Shown here: piece after piece, positions 44,822 to 53,212 of the stretch | Position numbering within the stretch: the first letter of the stretch is position 1 | How the letters are laid out: each line of letters opens with the position of its first letter | Assembly (NCBI GenBank): GCA_958296095.1 | Contig: OY282434.1 | Coordinates: 1,394,001 to 1,458,000, forward strand | DNA from: an uncultured Oligoflexales bacterium | Lineage (GTDB): Bacteria; Bdellovibrionota_B; Oligoflexia; Oligoflexales; JAPPIL01 | Length of the DNA: 64,000 nucleotides | Reading direction: 5' to 3' | Program-made: the position numbers and the translations under genes | Notes under the pieces: generated by a model | What the model saw: the letters and a program-made list of their open reading frames with translations, nothing else | What the model was told of the DNA's origin: nothing | The model's database searches: none

Positions 44822-46618
44822 ATGGGATACCGCATCAAAGTAACTGCAATGATAGTCACACTTGCCTGGGCTAGCACATCTTTTGCGCAAGAATCGGCCA
44901 ACGAAGACCAGCCTAATCGCGATTTTTTCAAGACGGCGGCGGTCGTGGCTGGTGCCGCGCTAGTAATTGTCGGTGGTTACAAGTTTATCAAACACATCGA
45001 CAAGAAAGCCTTACGAGAAGCTGTAGAGGCAGCTCATACGCAAGCTCAAGCAGCTGAGCAGGTATTGCGAGAAAAACTAAAAGGAGCTCGTAAGCAGGCG
45101 GAAGAACTCCGCGGAGCCAACGACACCCTCACAGCTGAAGCAGCTGGTAGTAAGACATCACTAAAGCAAGCTGAGGTAGCTCATACGCAAGCTGAGGCAT
45201 CACTAAAGCAAGTTCAAGCAACTGAGCAGGCATTGCAAACAGAACTAGAAGCCGCACATAAGCAAGCGGAAGATCTACGCAGAGCCAATGACATCCTCAC
45301 AGTTGCAGCAGATGCTGCGGCAGTTGCTAGACAGCATGCTGAGGTTATTAGACGCGGCGAGGCTTTGCAGCAGCAAGCAAGACAGGGCGAAAAGCTGAGC
45401 GCCGCAGAGTTGCAGGCTATCTACGAGGGGCGGGTGGCAGCCTTAGCAGTTGAAAAAGCAAAAGAACTAGTAACGATACACAAGCAATATCCTGATAAGC
45501 ACTCGCCTGAAGACATAGCTGCCGCAGTGCAGCAACGGGACGAAGATATTGCTGCTGCAGTGCAGCGACAGGACGAATATCTCTCCCATGTTAACAGTAT
45601 TTTGCGGACACCTTATGATATAGAACAGGAGTTTATCGCCAAGTACCCGAGGCAGGCGGCCATTGAAGAACTTGAGGCTAAACATCAGCAAGATCTTGCC
45701 GAGTGGCACAAGATATACGACGTTGCCAAAGATTTAACCGACGGTATACCTGCCAGGCGATATGCCCCTGAGTTTACTGACAAGATGTCGGCAATTATCA
45801 AGGATACAAAGATTGCCGCTGAGTTGTCTGACTTAGTAAAAATTGGCAACCTGCAAGAAGTTGTGTGGAGATTGGATGAAGGCGGTTTCGCCACTGAGGC
45901 TACGGCGATGAAAAAACTGATTGAAGATATGCTCACCAACGCGAAAATACTCCGCCAGGACGACCAAGCCCTGTCCATAGGAGCAACCAATCCTCTGTTG
46001 CTTGAATTCGACAGTGGTTTAAGAGGAGTGTTCAAAGGTGACTACGGAAGATATGAATGGAAGTCATATTATGACTGGCCGGCGCGAGAGGTAGCTGCAT
46101 ACCGATTTGACCAGTTGATAGGATTGAATGTCTTTCCGATTACCGTGCCGCGCCGAATGGATGGTTACCAAGGCGGTGGTTCAGTGCAGCTGTTTATCGA
46201 TGGTGCTAAAGGCGATTTCCCCCGACAATACTACAACTATGCTAAACTGATCGGTAAAGACATCCCTGAAACAGGCAACTTATTAAAAAGTAATACTTTT
46301 TTTATGTTAACGATGGATATGGATATGGATGGCCGTTATATTTACAACAATCTTCGTCCTATCGCCGGCAGAACCATAAAGATCGATGCCGATCAAGCCT
46401 TTATGGCTAATTATTATAGTGTCGACAAAATTAAAGAAATAATTGACCAGTACTACCTGGATGCTGATTTTATCGCACGGCTGGATAGCATCACCCCTGA
46501 ACAGTTAGAGGCAATCTTTCAGCCACTGTTTGAACCTGAAACAAGTGAAAGCATAGTATCTAACTTGCACGCTAACATTCGCAATTACGTGAAGGCAGCA
46601 AGAGAACTAGCTGAGTGA
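44822..46618 (+). CDS. exported kinase-like paralogue 2 (longest)
   Basis: 598 residues. After the signal peptide it has an extra segment (QESANEDQPNRDFFKTAAVV) with a possible hydrophobic stretch (VVAGAALVIVGGYKFI). A long Ala/Glu/Gln coiled coil follows with repeated units (EQALQTELEAAHKQAEDLRR). The C-terminal domain keeps LRGVFKGDYG, EVAAYRFDQLIGLNVFPITV, GSVQLFIDGA and GRTIKIDADQAF. The stretch between hinge and metal loop differs (MDMDMDGRYIYNNLRPI). Its spacer and SD are shared with the other copies. Function as for paralogue 1. Confidence 0.65.
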   Translation: MGYRIKVTAMIVTLAWASTSFAQESANEDQPNRDFFKTAAVVAGAALVIVGGYKFIKHIDKKALREAVEAAHTQAQAAEQVLREKLKGARKQAEELRGANDTLTAEAAGSKTSLKQAEVAHTQAEASLKQVQATEQALQTELEAAHKQAEDLRRANDILTVAADAAAVARQHAEVIRRGEALQQQARQGEKLSAAELQAIYEGRVAALAVEKAKELVTIHKQYPDKHSPEDIAAAVQQRDEDIAAAVQRQDEYLSHVNSILRTPYDIEQEFIAKYPRQAAIEELEAKHQQDLAEWHKIYDVAKDLTDGIPARRYAPEFTDKMSAIIKDTKIAAELSDLVKIGNLQEVVWRLDEGGFATEATAMKKLIEDMLTNAKILRQDDQALSIGATNPLLLEFDSGLRGVFKGDYGRYEWKSYYDWPAREVAAYRFDQLIGLNVFPITVPRRMDGYQGGGSVQLFIDGAKGDFPRQYYNYAKLIGKDIPETGNLLKSNTFFMLTMDMDMDGRYIYNNLRPIAGRTIKIDADQAFMANYYSVDKIKEIIDQYYLDADFIARLDSITPEQLEAIFQPLFEPETSESIVSNLHANIRNYVKAARELAE

Positions 46619-46638
46619 GGGGAAAACCAGAGATAGTT

Positions 46639-46653
46639 ATTTATTCAATAAAT
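46639..46653. promoter_or_regulatory. 15-bp palindrome in array spacer 2
   Basis: Identical to 44754-44768, at the same distance from the preceding stop. The rest of this spacer is 10 bases shorter than the other two. Confidence 0.5.
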
Positions 46654-46696
46654 CAAACAGGTAATTATTGAAAAACACTTACATAGGAGATTTCGT

Positions 46697-48286
46697 ATGG
46701 GATACCGCATCAAAGTAACCGCAATGATAGTCATGCTTACCTGGGCTAGCACGTCTTTTGCATTTGTCGGTGGTTATAAGATTATCAAAAAGAAAGTATT
46801 ACGAGAAGCTGTGGAGGAAGTTCGCAAGCAAGCTAAAGCAACTGAGCAGGCATTACGAGCAGAACTAGAAGCCGCGCATAGGCAAGCGGAAGATCTACGC
46901 AGAGCCAACGACATCCTCACAACTGAAACAGCTGGTAGTAAGGCATCACTAAAGCAAGCTAAAGCAACTAATCAGGCATTGCGAGCAGAACTGGAAGCAG
47001 CACATAAGCAGGCGGAAGATCTACGCAGAGCCAACGACATCACAGTTGAAGCAGATGCTGCGGCAGTTGCTAGACAGCATGCTGAGGTTATTAGACGCGG
47101 CAAGGCTTTGCAGCAGCAAGCAAGACAGGGCGAAAAGCTGAGTGCCACAGAGTTGCAGGCTATCTACGAGGGGCGGGTGGCAGCCTTAGCAGTTGAAAAA
47201 GCAGAAAAACTAGTAGCGATACACAGGCAATATCCTCCTGATAACCACTCGCCTGAAGACATAGCTGCTGCAGTGCAGCGACGGGACAAAGAGCTCGCCG
47301 ATTATTTTGCTCGGATGGAATATGATATAAAACAGGAGTTTATCGCCAAGTACCCGAGGTATGCGGCCATTGAAGAACTTGAAGCTGAGCATCAGCAGGA
47401 CCTTGCCGAGTGGCGTAAGATATACGACGTTGCCAAAGATTTAACCGACGGTATACCTGCCATGCGATACGGCCGTGAGTTTACTGACAAGATGTCGGCA
47501 ATTATCGACACCACACCAATTGCCACTGAGTTGTTTGACTTAGTAAAAGTTGGCGGCCTGCAAGAAGTTGTATGGAGATTGGATGAAGGCGGTTTCGCCA
47601 CTGAGGCTACGGCGATGAAAAAACTGATCGAAGATGTGCTCACCAACGCGAAAATAGTCGGAACGGACGACCAGGCCCTCAAAGGATCAACCAGGCCTCA
47701 GTTGCTTGAATTCGATAGTGGTTTAAGAGGAGTGTTCAAAGGTAACTGGGAGCGAGAGGTAGCTGCATACCGATTTGATCAGTTGCTAGGATTGAATGTC
47801 TTTCCAATTACCGTGCCGCGTCGAATGGATGGTTATCAGGGCAGTGGTTCAGTGCAGCTGTTTATCGATGGTGCTAAAGGCGATTTCTTCCGACAATACT
47901 TCAACTATGCCAAACTGATCGGTAAAGATATCCATGGAACTAGCAAGTACGTTGCAAGAAATAATACTTTTTTTATGCTAATGTTGGATACAGATGGCAA
48001 TGATTTCAACAATCTTGCAACTATCTCAGGCAGAAGCATGACGATCGATGCCGGTCGAGCCTTTAAGGATAATCCTCGTAGTGTCGACAGGATTAAAGAA
48101 AATATTAAACGTTATCCGCTCTACCTGGATGCTGATTTTATCGCACGGCTGGATAGCATCACCCCTGAACAGTTAGAGGCAATCTTTCAGCCACTGTTTG
48201 AACCTGAAACAAGTGAAAGCATAGTATCTAACTTGCACGCTAACATTCGCAATTACGTGAAGGCAGCAAGAGAACTAGCTGAGTGA
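46697..48286 (+). CDS. exported kinase-like paralogue 3
   Basis: 529 residues. Signal peptide as in the others. The coiled coil consists of two 42-residue units (AKATEQALRAELEAAH and AKATNQALRAELEAAH, each followed by KQAEDLRRAND-like sequence). In the C-terminal domain Lys348 (VFKGN), Glu354 (REVAAY) and Asp451 (TIDAGRAF) stand where an atypical kinase would bind ATP and metal. The last 45 residues equal those of paralogues 1 and 2 but not of 4. The rest is almost identical to paralogue 4. Confidence 0.65.
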   Translation: MGYRIKVTAMIVMLTWASTSFAFVGGYKIIKKKVLREAVEEVRKQAKATEQALRAELEAAHRQAEDLRRANDILTTETAGSKASLKQAKATNQALRAELEAAHKQAEDLRRANDITVEADAAAVARQHAEVIRRGKALQQQARQGEKLSATELQAIYEGRVAALAVEKAEKLVAIHRQYPPDNHSPEDIAAAVQRRDKELADYFARMEYDIKQEFIAKYPRYAAIEELEAEHQQDLAEWRKIYDVAKDLTDGIPAMRYGREFTDKMSAIIDTTPIATELFDLVKVGGLQEVVWRLDEGGFATEATAMKKLIEDVLTNAKIVGTDDQALKGSTRPQLLEFDSGLRGVFKGNWEREVAAYRFDQLLGLNVFPITVPRRMDGYQGSGSVQLFIDGAKGDFFRQYFNYAKLIGKDIHGTSKYVARNNTFFMLMLDTDGNDFNNLATISGRSMTIDAGRAFKDNPRSVDRIKENIKRYPLYLDADFIARLDSITPEQLEAIFQPLFEPETSESIVSNLHANIRNYVKAARELAE

Positions 48287-48306
48287 GGGGAAAACCAGAG
48301 ATAGTT

Positions 48307-48321
48307 ATTTATTCAATAAAT
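48307..48321. promoter_or_regulatory. 15-bp palindrome in array spacer 3
   Basis: Third identical copy of the ATTTATTCAATAAAT palindrome. The whole spacer 48287-48374 equals spacer 44734-44821 almost base for base. Confidence 0.5.
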
Positions 48322-48374
48322 CAAACGTGTAATTATTAAAAATACCTACATACCGTATACATAGGAGATTTCGT

Positions 48375-49964
48375 ATGGGATACCGCATCAAAGTAACCGC
48401 AATGATAGTCATGCTTACCTGGGCTAGCACGTCTTTTGCATTTGTCGGTGGTTATAAGATTATCAAAAAGAAAGTATTACAAGAAGCTGTGGAGGAAGTT
48501 CGCAAGCAAGCTAAAGCAACTGAGCAGGCATTACGAGCAGAACTAGAAGCCGCGCATAGGCAAGCGGAAGATCTACGCAAAGCTAACGACATCCTCACAA
48601 CTGAAACAGCTGGTAGTAAGGCATCACTAAAGCAAGCTAAAGCAACTAAGCAGGCATTGCGAGCAGAACTGGAAGCCGCACATAAGCAAGCGGAAGATCT
48701 ACGCAGAGCCAACGACATCCTCACAGTTGCAGCAGATGCTGCGGCAGTTGCTAGACAGCATGCTGAGGTTATTAGACGCGGCAAGGCTTTGCAGCAGCAA
48801 GCAAGACAGGGCGAAAAGCTGAGTGCCACAGAGTTGCAGGCTATCTACGAGGGGCGGGTGGCAGCCTTAGCAGTTGAAAAAGCAGAAAAACTAGTAGCGA
48901 TACACAGGCAATATCCTCCTGATAACCACTCGCCTGAAGACATAGCTGCTGCAGTGCAGCGACGGGACAAAGAGCTCGCCGATTATTTTGCTCGGATGGA
49001 ATATGATATAAAACAGGAGTTTATCGCCAAGTACCCGAGGTATGCGGCCATTGAAGAACTTGAAGCTGAGCATCAGCAGGACCTTGCCGAGTGGCGTAAG
49101 ATATACGACGTTGCCAAAGATTTAACCGACGGTATACCTGCCATGCGATACGGCCGTGAGTTTACTGACAAGATGTCGGCAATTATCGACACCACACCAA
49201 TTGCCACTGAGTTGTTTGACTTAGTAAAAGTTGGCGGCCTGCAAGAAGTTGTATGGAGATTGGATGAAGGCGGTTTCGCCACTGAGGCTACGGCGATGAA
49301 AAAACTGATCGAAGATGTGCTCACCAACGCGAAAATAGTCGGAACGGACGACCAGGCCCTCAAAGGATCAACCAGGCCTCAGTTGCTTGAATTCGATAGT
49401 GGTTTAAGAGGAGTGTTCAAAGGTAACTGGGAGCGAGAGGTAGCTGCATACCGATTTGATCAGTTGCTAGGATTGAATGTCTTTCCAATTACCGTGCCGC
49501 GTCGAATGGATGGTTATCAGGGCAGTGGTTCAGTGCAGCTGTTTATCGATGGTGCTAAAGGCGATTTCTTCCGACAATACTTCAACTATGCCAAACTGAT
49601 CGGTAAAGATATCCATGGAACTAGCAAGTACGTTGCAAGAAATAATACTTTTTTTATGCTAATGTTGGATACAGATGGCAATGATTTCAACAATCTTGCA
49701 ACTATCTCAGGCAGAAGCATGACGATCGATGCCGGTCGAGCCTTTAAGGATAATCCTCGTAGTGTCGACAGGATTAAAGAAAATATTAAACGTTATCCGC
49801 TCTACCTGGATGCTGATTTTATCGCGCGGCTGGATAACATCACCCTTGAACAGCTAGAGGCAATCTTTCAGCCACTGTTGGCAACCGAATACGTTGACAT
49901 AGTAAATAGACTGCACGCTAACATGCGCAACTACGTGGCTGCAGCAAGACAACTAGCTGAGTGA
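48375..49964 (+). CDS. exported kinase-like paralogue 4
   Basis: 529 residues, nearly identical to paralogue 3 from the signal peptide through about residue 490, with a few substitutions in the coiled coil. It then has a divergent end (QPLLATEYVDIVNRLHANMR). The sharp change in identity near its 3' end marks a recombination boundary: this end is probably the ancestral array end, and the upstream part was copied from paralogue 3 or vice versa. Function as for the others. Confidence 0.65.
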   Translation: MGYRIKVTAMIVMLTWASTSFAFVGGYKIIKKKVLQEAVEEVRKQAKATEQALRAELEAAHRQAEDLRKANDILTTETAGSKASLKQAKATKQALRAELEAAHKQAEDLRRANDILTVAADAAAVARQHAEVIRRGKALQQQARQGEKLSATELQAIYEGRVAALAVEKAEKLVAIHRQYPPDNHSPEDIAAAVQRRDKELADYFARMEYDIKQEFIAKYPRYAAIEELEAEHQQDLAEWRKIYDVAKDLTDGIPAMRYGREFTDKMSAIIDTTPIATELFDLVKVGGLQEVVWRLDEGGFATEATAMKKLIEDVLTNAKIVGTDDQALKGSTRPQLLEFDSGLRGVFKGNWEREVAAYRFDQLLGLNVFPITVPRRMDGYQGSGSVQLFIDGAKGDFFRQYFNYAKLIGKDIHGTSKYVARNNTFFMLMLDTDGNDFNNLATISGRSMTIDAGRAFKDNPRSVDRIKENIKRYPLYLDADFIARLDNITLEQLEAIFQPLLATEYVDIVNRLHANMRNYVAAARQLAE

Positions 49965-49969
49965 GGGGT

Positions 49970-50034
49970 TGATGGCTGTAGTATCCCTCAGACCCTGTCT
50001 GCCACCCAGCCAGGCAGGAGACATCGAGCCATCA
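49970..50034 (+). terminator. long hairpin closing the array
   Basis: TGATGGCT (49970-49977) pairs with AGCCATCA (50027-50034), and inside it CTGCC (49999-50003) pairs with GGCAG (50013-50017). It starts 6 bases after the last stop of the array. There is no T-tract, so RNA stabilisation or an IS-target structure is as likely as termination. Confidence 0.4.
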
Positions 50035-50091
50035 GTAGTGCTCACTTCTGGGGGGCGGGAAAGGTGTCCTGCTTTGCAGAGTGGCCACTAC
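50035..50091. mobile_element. 57-bp IS scar with GTAGTG/CACTAC ends
   Basis: It begins GTAGTG and ends CACTAC. The right half, read on the minus strand, matches the IS-like ends at 18714 and 29674 (AGGACAC block). The first 27 bases recur identically at 53453-53479. It looks like two IS ends fused after deletion of the interior. Confidence 0.5.
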
Positions 50092-50161
50092 ACTCGGTAG
50101 GCAAGTTTGAATGCAATAACGAGAGGTCTGAGGGCAAAGAGCTAGCGAAGCAAGCCCCCTA

Positions 50162-50331
50162 CTTAGCACATGTCTCCGTTGTCTTGGCACGGCACAGACC
50201 TGCCGAGAAACTCTCCCTTGAGTTAGGTGCAAGTACGTGCTTTGTGCAAAAAAATAATCTGTTTGCAGTATTGGCAATATCTGTGGTCGAGTTTTCGCAC
50301 GGTCTTGCCGTGCCGTTCATGGAGCTCTCGG
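50162..50331. repeat. H repeat copy 4
   Basis: Arm 50186-50193 reads GGCACGGC and its partner 50307-50314 reads GCCGTGCC. Copy 1 has GCGAGGC and GCCTCGC, so base pairing is preserved although the bases differ. Confidence 0.8.
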
Positions 50332-50600
50332 TGGGCAAGAGGTGGGGGTAACCGCGAGAAACTTGAAAACAAGCAGAGGGGCTTGGGGGCAAGCTTGAAC
50401 GCAATAACGAGAGGTTTGAGAACAAGCAGCGAGCTAGGAAGCGAGCGATACAAAAAGCCGCGCGCCACGGCGCTCTCGGTGGGCAAGAGGTGGGGGCAAC
50501 CGCCGAGAGGTCTGAGGGCAGGCAGAGAGGGCGCGCAGAGTGGCCTGAGAACATGCAGCGTGCCGTAGAGCGAGCGTTACAAAAAAGCCGCGTACGATGC
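50332..50600. repeat. S repeat block
   Basis: S modules (AACAAGCAGCGAGCTAGGAA, GCGAGCGATACAAAAAGC) with a duplicated H right end (CTCTCGGTGGGCAAGAGGTG at 50333 and near 50470). No gene is seen. Confidence 0.65.
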
Positions 50601-50668
50601 TTATTTTACAACCACAGAAATGCTATACTATCCCTGAGTGCATTCAGTAAATTTATGGAGGTGACTTG

Positions 50669-51787
50669 GTGACCAAGCGAAAGCGAGCTGCGAAAAGAGC
50701 TAGGAGAAGAGCGCATAATCCCCATGATGAATTCTTTAAGATGGTTTTCAAACAAAAGAAATATCTTATTGGATTATTGCGATTAGTTTTTTCAGAGGCG
50801 GCCTTTGCTATGTTTGTTGTCGATAAGCTGGTCATCAGAGACAGTGTGCTTATCAAGGGGCCGGGAGGTGAGTTACGCACCGACATCATAGTGCAGCTAC
50901 CTTTGTGGGGCATCACAAACAGGATCGTCATCCTGTCAATAATTCTTGAGCATAAGAGCTATAAGGATCGTGATGCTGTCTTGCAAGCCATGGAATATTA
51001 TGTGGCGGAATGCAAGGCGCGCAGCAAAAGGCGGAGGCGGCAGCCAGGCGAACCCTATGAGTTGATTATTCCTGTAATTTTGCTGTGTTGCGAGGATAAA
51101 GACTACGAGCCGCCACAGGATTACCTCAGTTGGGAGTTTGGCAGCGAGGAGATTCCGCCAGAGCTGGCAGCGCTAGCGGATGACTTGCCGGTGATGCGCT
51201 GCAAGGTATTCAATCTCAGAAAACCGCCCCTCAGCGAGCTGTGGACGAAGGCGGGGAGCAGTGCTATCATCATCTATGTTATGGCGGAGTTGTGGGGCAT
51301 GGACGAAGATAAGATAGCCTTGATCATTGAGAAAATTGAAGGGCTTGAACGAGAAGAGGGGCAGCTTTTGGGCAACATGCTAATGGATTATTGTGATGCG
51401 GCCGATAGGGGGGTGAAGCGCCAGGATTTTGATCGTGTTGATCGTAAGCGCTGGCCGCACAAGCGAGAGGAGGAGCGATTCGTGCCAACGATGTATTTTG
51501 GACTGGAGCGAGCTGAGCGACGCGGCTTGCAGAAGGGCGAGCAGCTGGGCTTGCAGAAGGGTATCGAGCAGGGCGAGCAGCTGGGCTTGCAAAAGGGCAT
51601 AGAGCAGGGCGAACAGCTAGGCTTGCAAAAGGGCGAACAGCTAGGCTTGCAGAAGGGCATAGAGCAGAGTCGCCAAGATGCCGCCACCCGCATGCTGGCA
51701 CAGGGTGTGCCTGAGGCTCAGGTGTGCAAATTTTTGAAATTGACCAAGAAAGAGCTGACGGCAATCAAGCGAAAATTAAAAAATTAA
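50669..51787 (+). CDS. Rpn-family nuclease/putative transposase 3
   Basis: 372 residues from GTG 50669 (GGAGGT 6 bases ahead). The Arg/Lys-rich N-terminus (TKRKRAAKRARRRAHN) is followed by the PD-(D/E)XK core: Asp72 (RTDIIV), Glu94 and Lys96 (ILEHKSYKD). It is only distantly related to the two copies at 19 and 28 kb. The C-terminal tail has about five Gly-Leu-Gln-Lys-Gly units (GLQKGEQLGLQKGIEQ), an expanding DNA repeat at 51520-51665. H/S repeats flank the gene on both sides. Confidence 0.87.
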   Translation: MTKRKRAAKRARRRAHNPHDEFFKMVFKQKKYLIGLLRLVFSEAAFAMFVVDKLVIRDSVLIKGPGGELRTDIIVQLPLWGITNRIVILSIILEHKSYKDRDAVLQAMEYYVAECKARSKRRRRQPGEPYELIIPVILLCCEDKDYEPPQDYLSWEFGSEEIPPELAALADDLPVMRCKVFNLRKPPLSELWTKAGSSAIIIYVMAELWGMDEDKIALIIEKIEGLEREEGQLLGNMLMDYCDAADRGVKRQDFDRVDRKRWPHKREEERFVPTMYFGLERAERRGLQKGEQLGLQKGIEQGEQLGLQKGIEQGEQLGLQKGEQLGLQKGIEQSRQDAATRMLAQGVPEAQVCKFLKLTKKELTAIKRKLKN

Positions 51788-51816
51788 AGATTTCAGTCAA
51801 TTTTCCCAAGCATGCC

Positions 51817-51900
51817 CCCGCCCTTCATGGAGCTCTCGGTAGGCAAGAGGTGGGGGCAACCGCCGAGAGGTTTGGGGACAGGCAGAGAGGCTGGCAGGCA
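51817..51900. repeat. solo right end of H repeat plus S modules
   Basis: CCCTTCATGGAGCTCTCGGT and the following hairpin (CTCTCGG with CCGAGAG) occur here without the left arm, starting about 30 bases after the Rpn stop. Confidence 0.65.
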
Positions 51901-51918
51901 AGCGGAGCACGGACCCTA

Positions 51919-52087
51919 CTTAGCCCAAACCTCCGTTGTCTTGGCAGGGAGCAGACCTGCCGAGAAACTCTCCCCGAACGGGTAGTAAGCACATACTCTT
52001 GTCTGGAAGCATAATCTAACGGCAATATGGCAGTATTTGTGGTCGAGTTTTCGCACGGTCTCTCCCCGCCCTTCATGGAGCTCTCGG
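51919..52087. repeat. H repeat copy 5
   Basis: Arm 51943-51951 GGCAGGGAG faces 52062-52070 CTCCCCGCC, again a different sequence with pairing kept (one A-C mismatch). Confidence 0.8.
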
Positions 52088-52250
52088 TAGGCAAGAGGTG
52101 GGGGTAACCGCTGAGAGACTTGGGCGCAAGCAGAGAGGGCGCGCAGAGTGGCCTGAGAACATGCAGCGAGCTAGGAAGCGAGCGATACAAAAAGCAGCGT
52201 AGCGAGCGAAGCGAGCGTTACAAAAAGTCGTGCGTAGCAAAACAGGAAGG
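52088..52250. repeat. S repeat block
   Basis: S modules end with GCGTAGCGAGCGAAGCGAGC. The next 100 bases to 52350 are AT-rich and show no feature. Confidence 0.65.
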
Positions 52251-52355
52251 GTTACTGTTATTCATTTCATTCCAAGTAATATCTGTGATTTTTCAATGTA
52301 TATTTTGATAAAATAGAATTTTACGGCTAAAATTCTTGTCTGATTAGGTAGATAC

Positions 52356-52404
52356 GAGAAACCCGATATTCGCGTTAGATATGCGAAACCCGATATTCGC
52401 GTTA
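52356..52404. repeat. two GAAACCCGATATTCGCGTTA copies
   Basis: Direct copies at 52358-52377 and 52385-52404, immediately behind the stop of the minus-strand beta-barrel gene. A shorter copy is at 9935. Confidence 0.8.
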
Positions 52405-52405
52405 T

Positions 52406-53170
52406 CTAAAAGACCAGATAGAGCATCGGCATCAAGATCAGCGAGTACAAATTTCTATCATCATCATCGTCCTTATCTTTGCCATTGTTGTTATTTTCTT
52501 CTTCTTCTTCCGTAAAGAGTTTGCCATCAAGGCGTGACTCACTCTTTATATCAAACATGTCCGTAAGAGGCATACTGGTGTTTAAACCTATACCCACCCC
52601 AATCTGTGACCAGAAAAAATCACGGCGTAAGGCGAGATGCCCCGACATTTCCTTCGTGCTAGTTTCAGTTTTGAACTCGTATTTTTTGCCTTCTTCAGTT
52701 ATATCCTGATGTGTTTTTACAGTGATAAAACTTAGCCCGACTCCAGCTCCTAATTTAAAATAATTGGCTATGTTGAAATAAAGCGACGATCTCCCAACAA
52801 ATTCGCGATAACTACTATCCATTTGTAGCGCATTTTGTGGTACATTTTTGAAGATAAAAAGCTTATCATGCCACGAGAAATTTCCACTTACTGCCAGTGA
52901 TATCCGCCTGTTGAAGGCGAACTCAGCCTCCAGACCCGCGGCAATCGGAAAAAACTGCGCTAACTCCATAGTTTCACCCTCGTTCTTGGCTTTAGCGATA
53001 TCATCCTGTAGCTTCTTGCTTAAAAAACGGTAGCTCGGTGTGTAGTGTAAGCGCAAGGTAAAGGGATAGAGCGGCCCGCGCACCCCTTTATTTTTACGTG
53101 GTTTTTTGGAACTTGCCAAGCTCGGTGTCGACAAGAACAGTAACACACACGTCATAAGCAAGATTTTCAT
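52406..53170 (-). CDS. outer-membrane beta-barrel-like protein 2
   Basis: 254 residues from ATG 53170 (AAGGA upstream). Signal peptide MKILLMTCVLLFLSTPSLA. The barrel part matches the protein at 26251: YPFTLRLHYTPSYRFLSKKL, then MSGHLALRRDFFWSQIGVGI, and the C-terminal MLYLVF ends in Phe. The N-terminal Pro-rich repeats of the paralogue are missing. The acidic Asn/Asp/Glu-rich loop before the last strand varies between the two and may be exposed. Function unknown. Confidence 0.7.
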   Translation of the reverse strand: MKILLMTCVLLFLSTPSLASSKKPRKNKGVRGPLYPFTLRLHYTPSYRFLSKKLQDDIAKAKNEGETMELAQFFPIAAGLEAEFAFNRRISLAVSGNFSWHDKLFIFKNVPQNALQMDSSYREFVGRSSLYFNIANYFKLGAGVGLSFITVKTHQDITEEGKKYEFKTETSTKEMSGHLALRRDFFWSQIGVGIGLNTSMPLTDMFDIKSESRLDGKLFTEEEEENNNNGKDKDDDDDRNLYSLILMPMLYLVF

Positions 53171-53212
53171 GGTTCTTATCCTTGGAAAAATTTTATGCAT
53201 CTTCACAGACAC

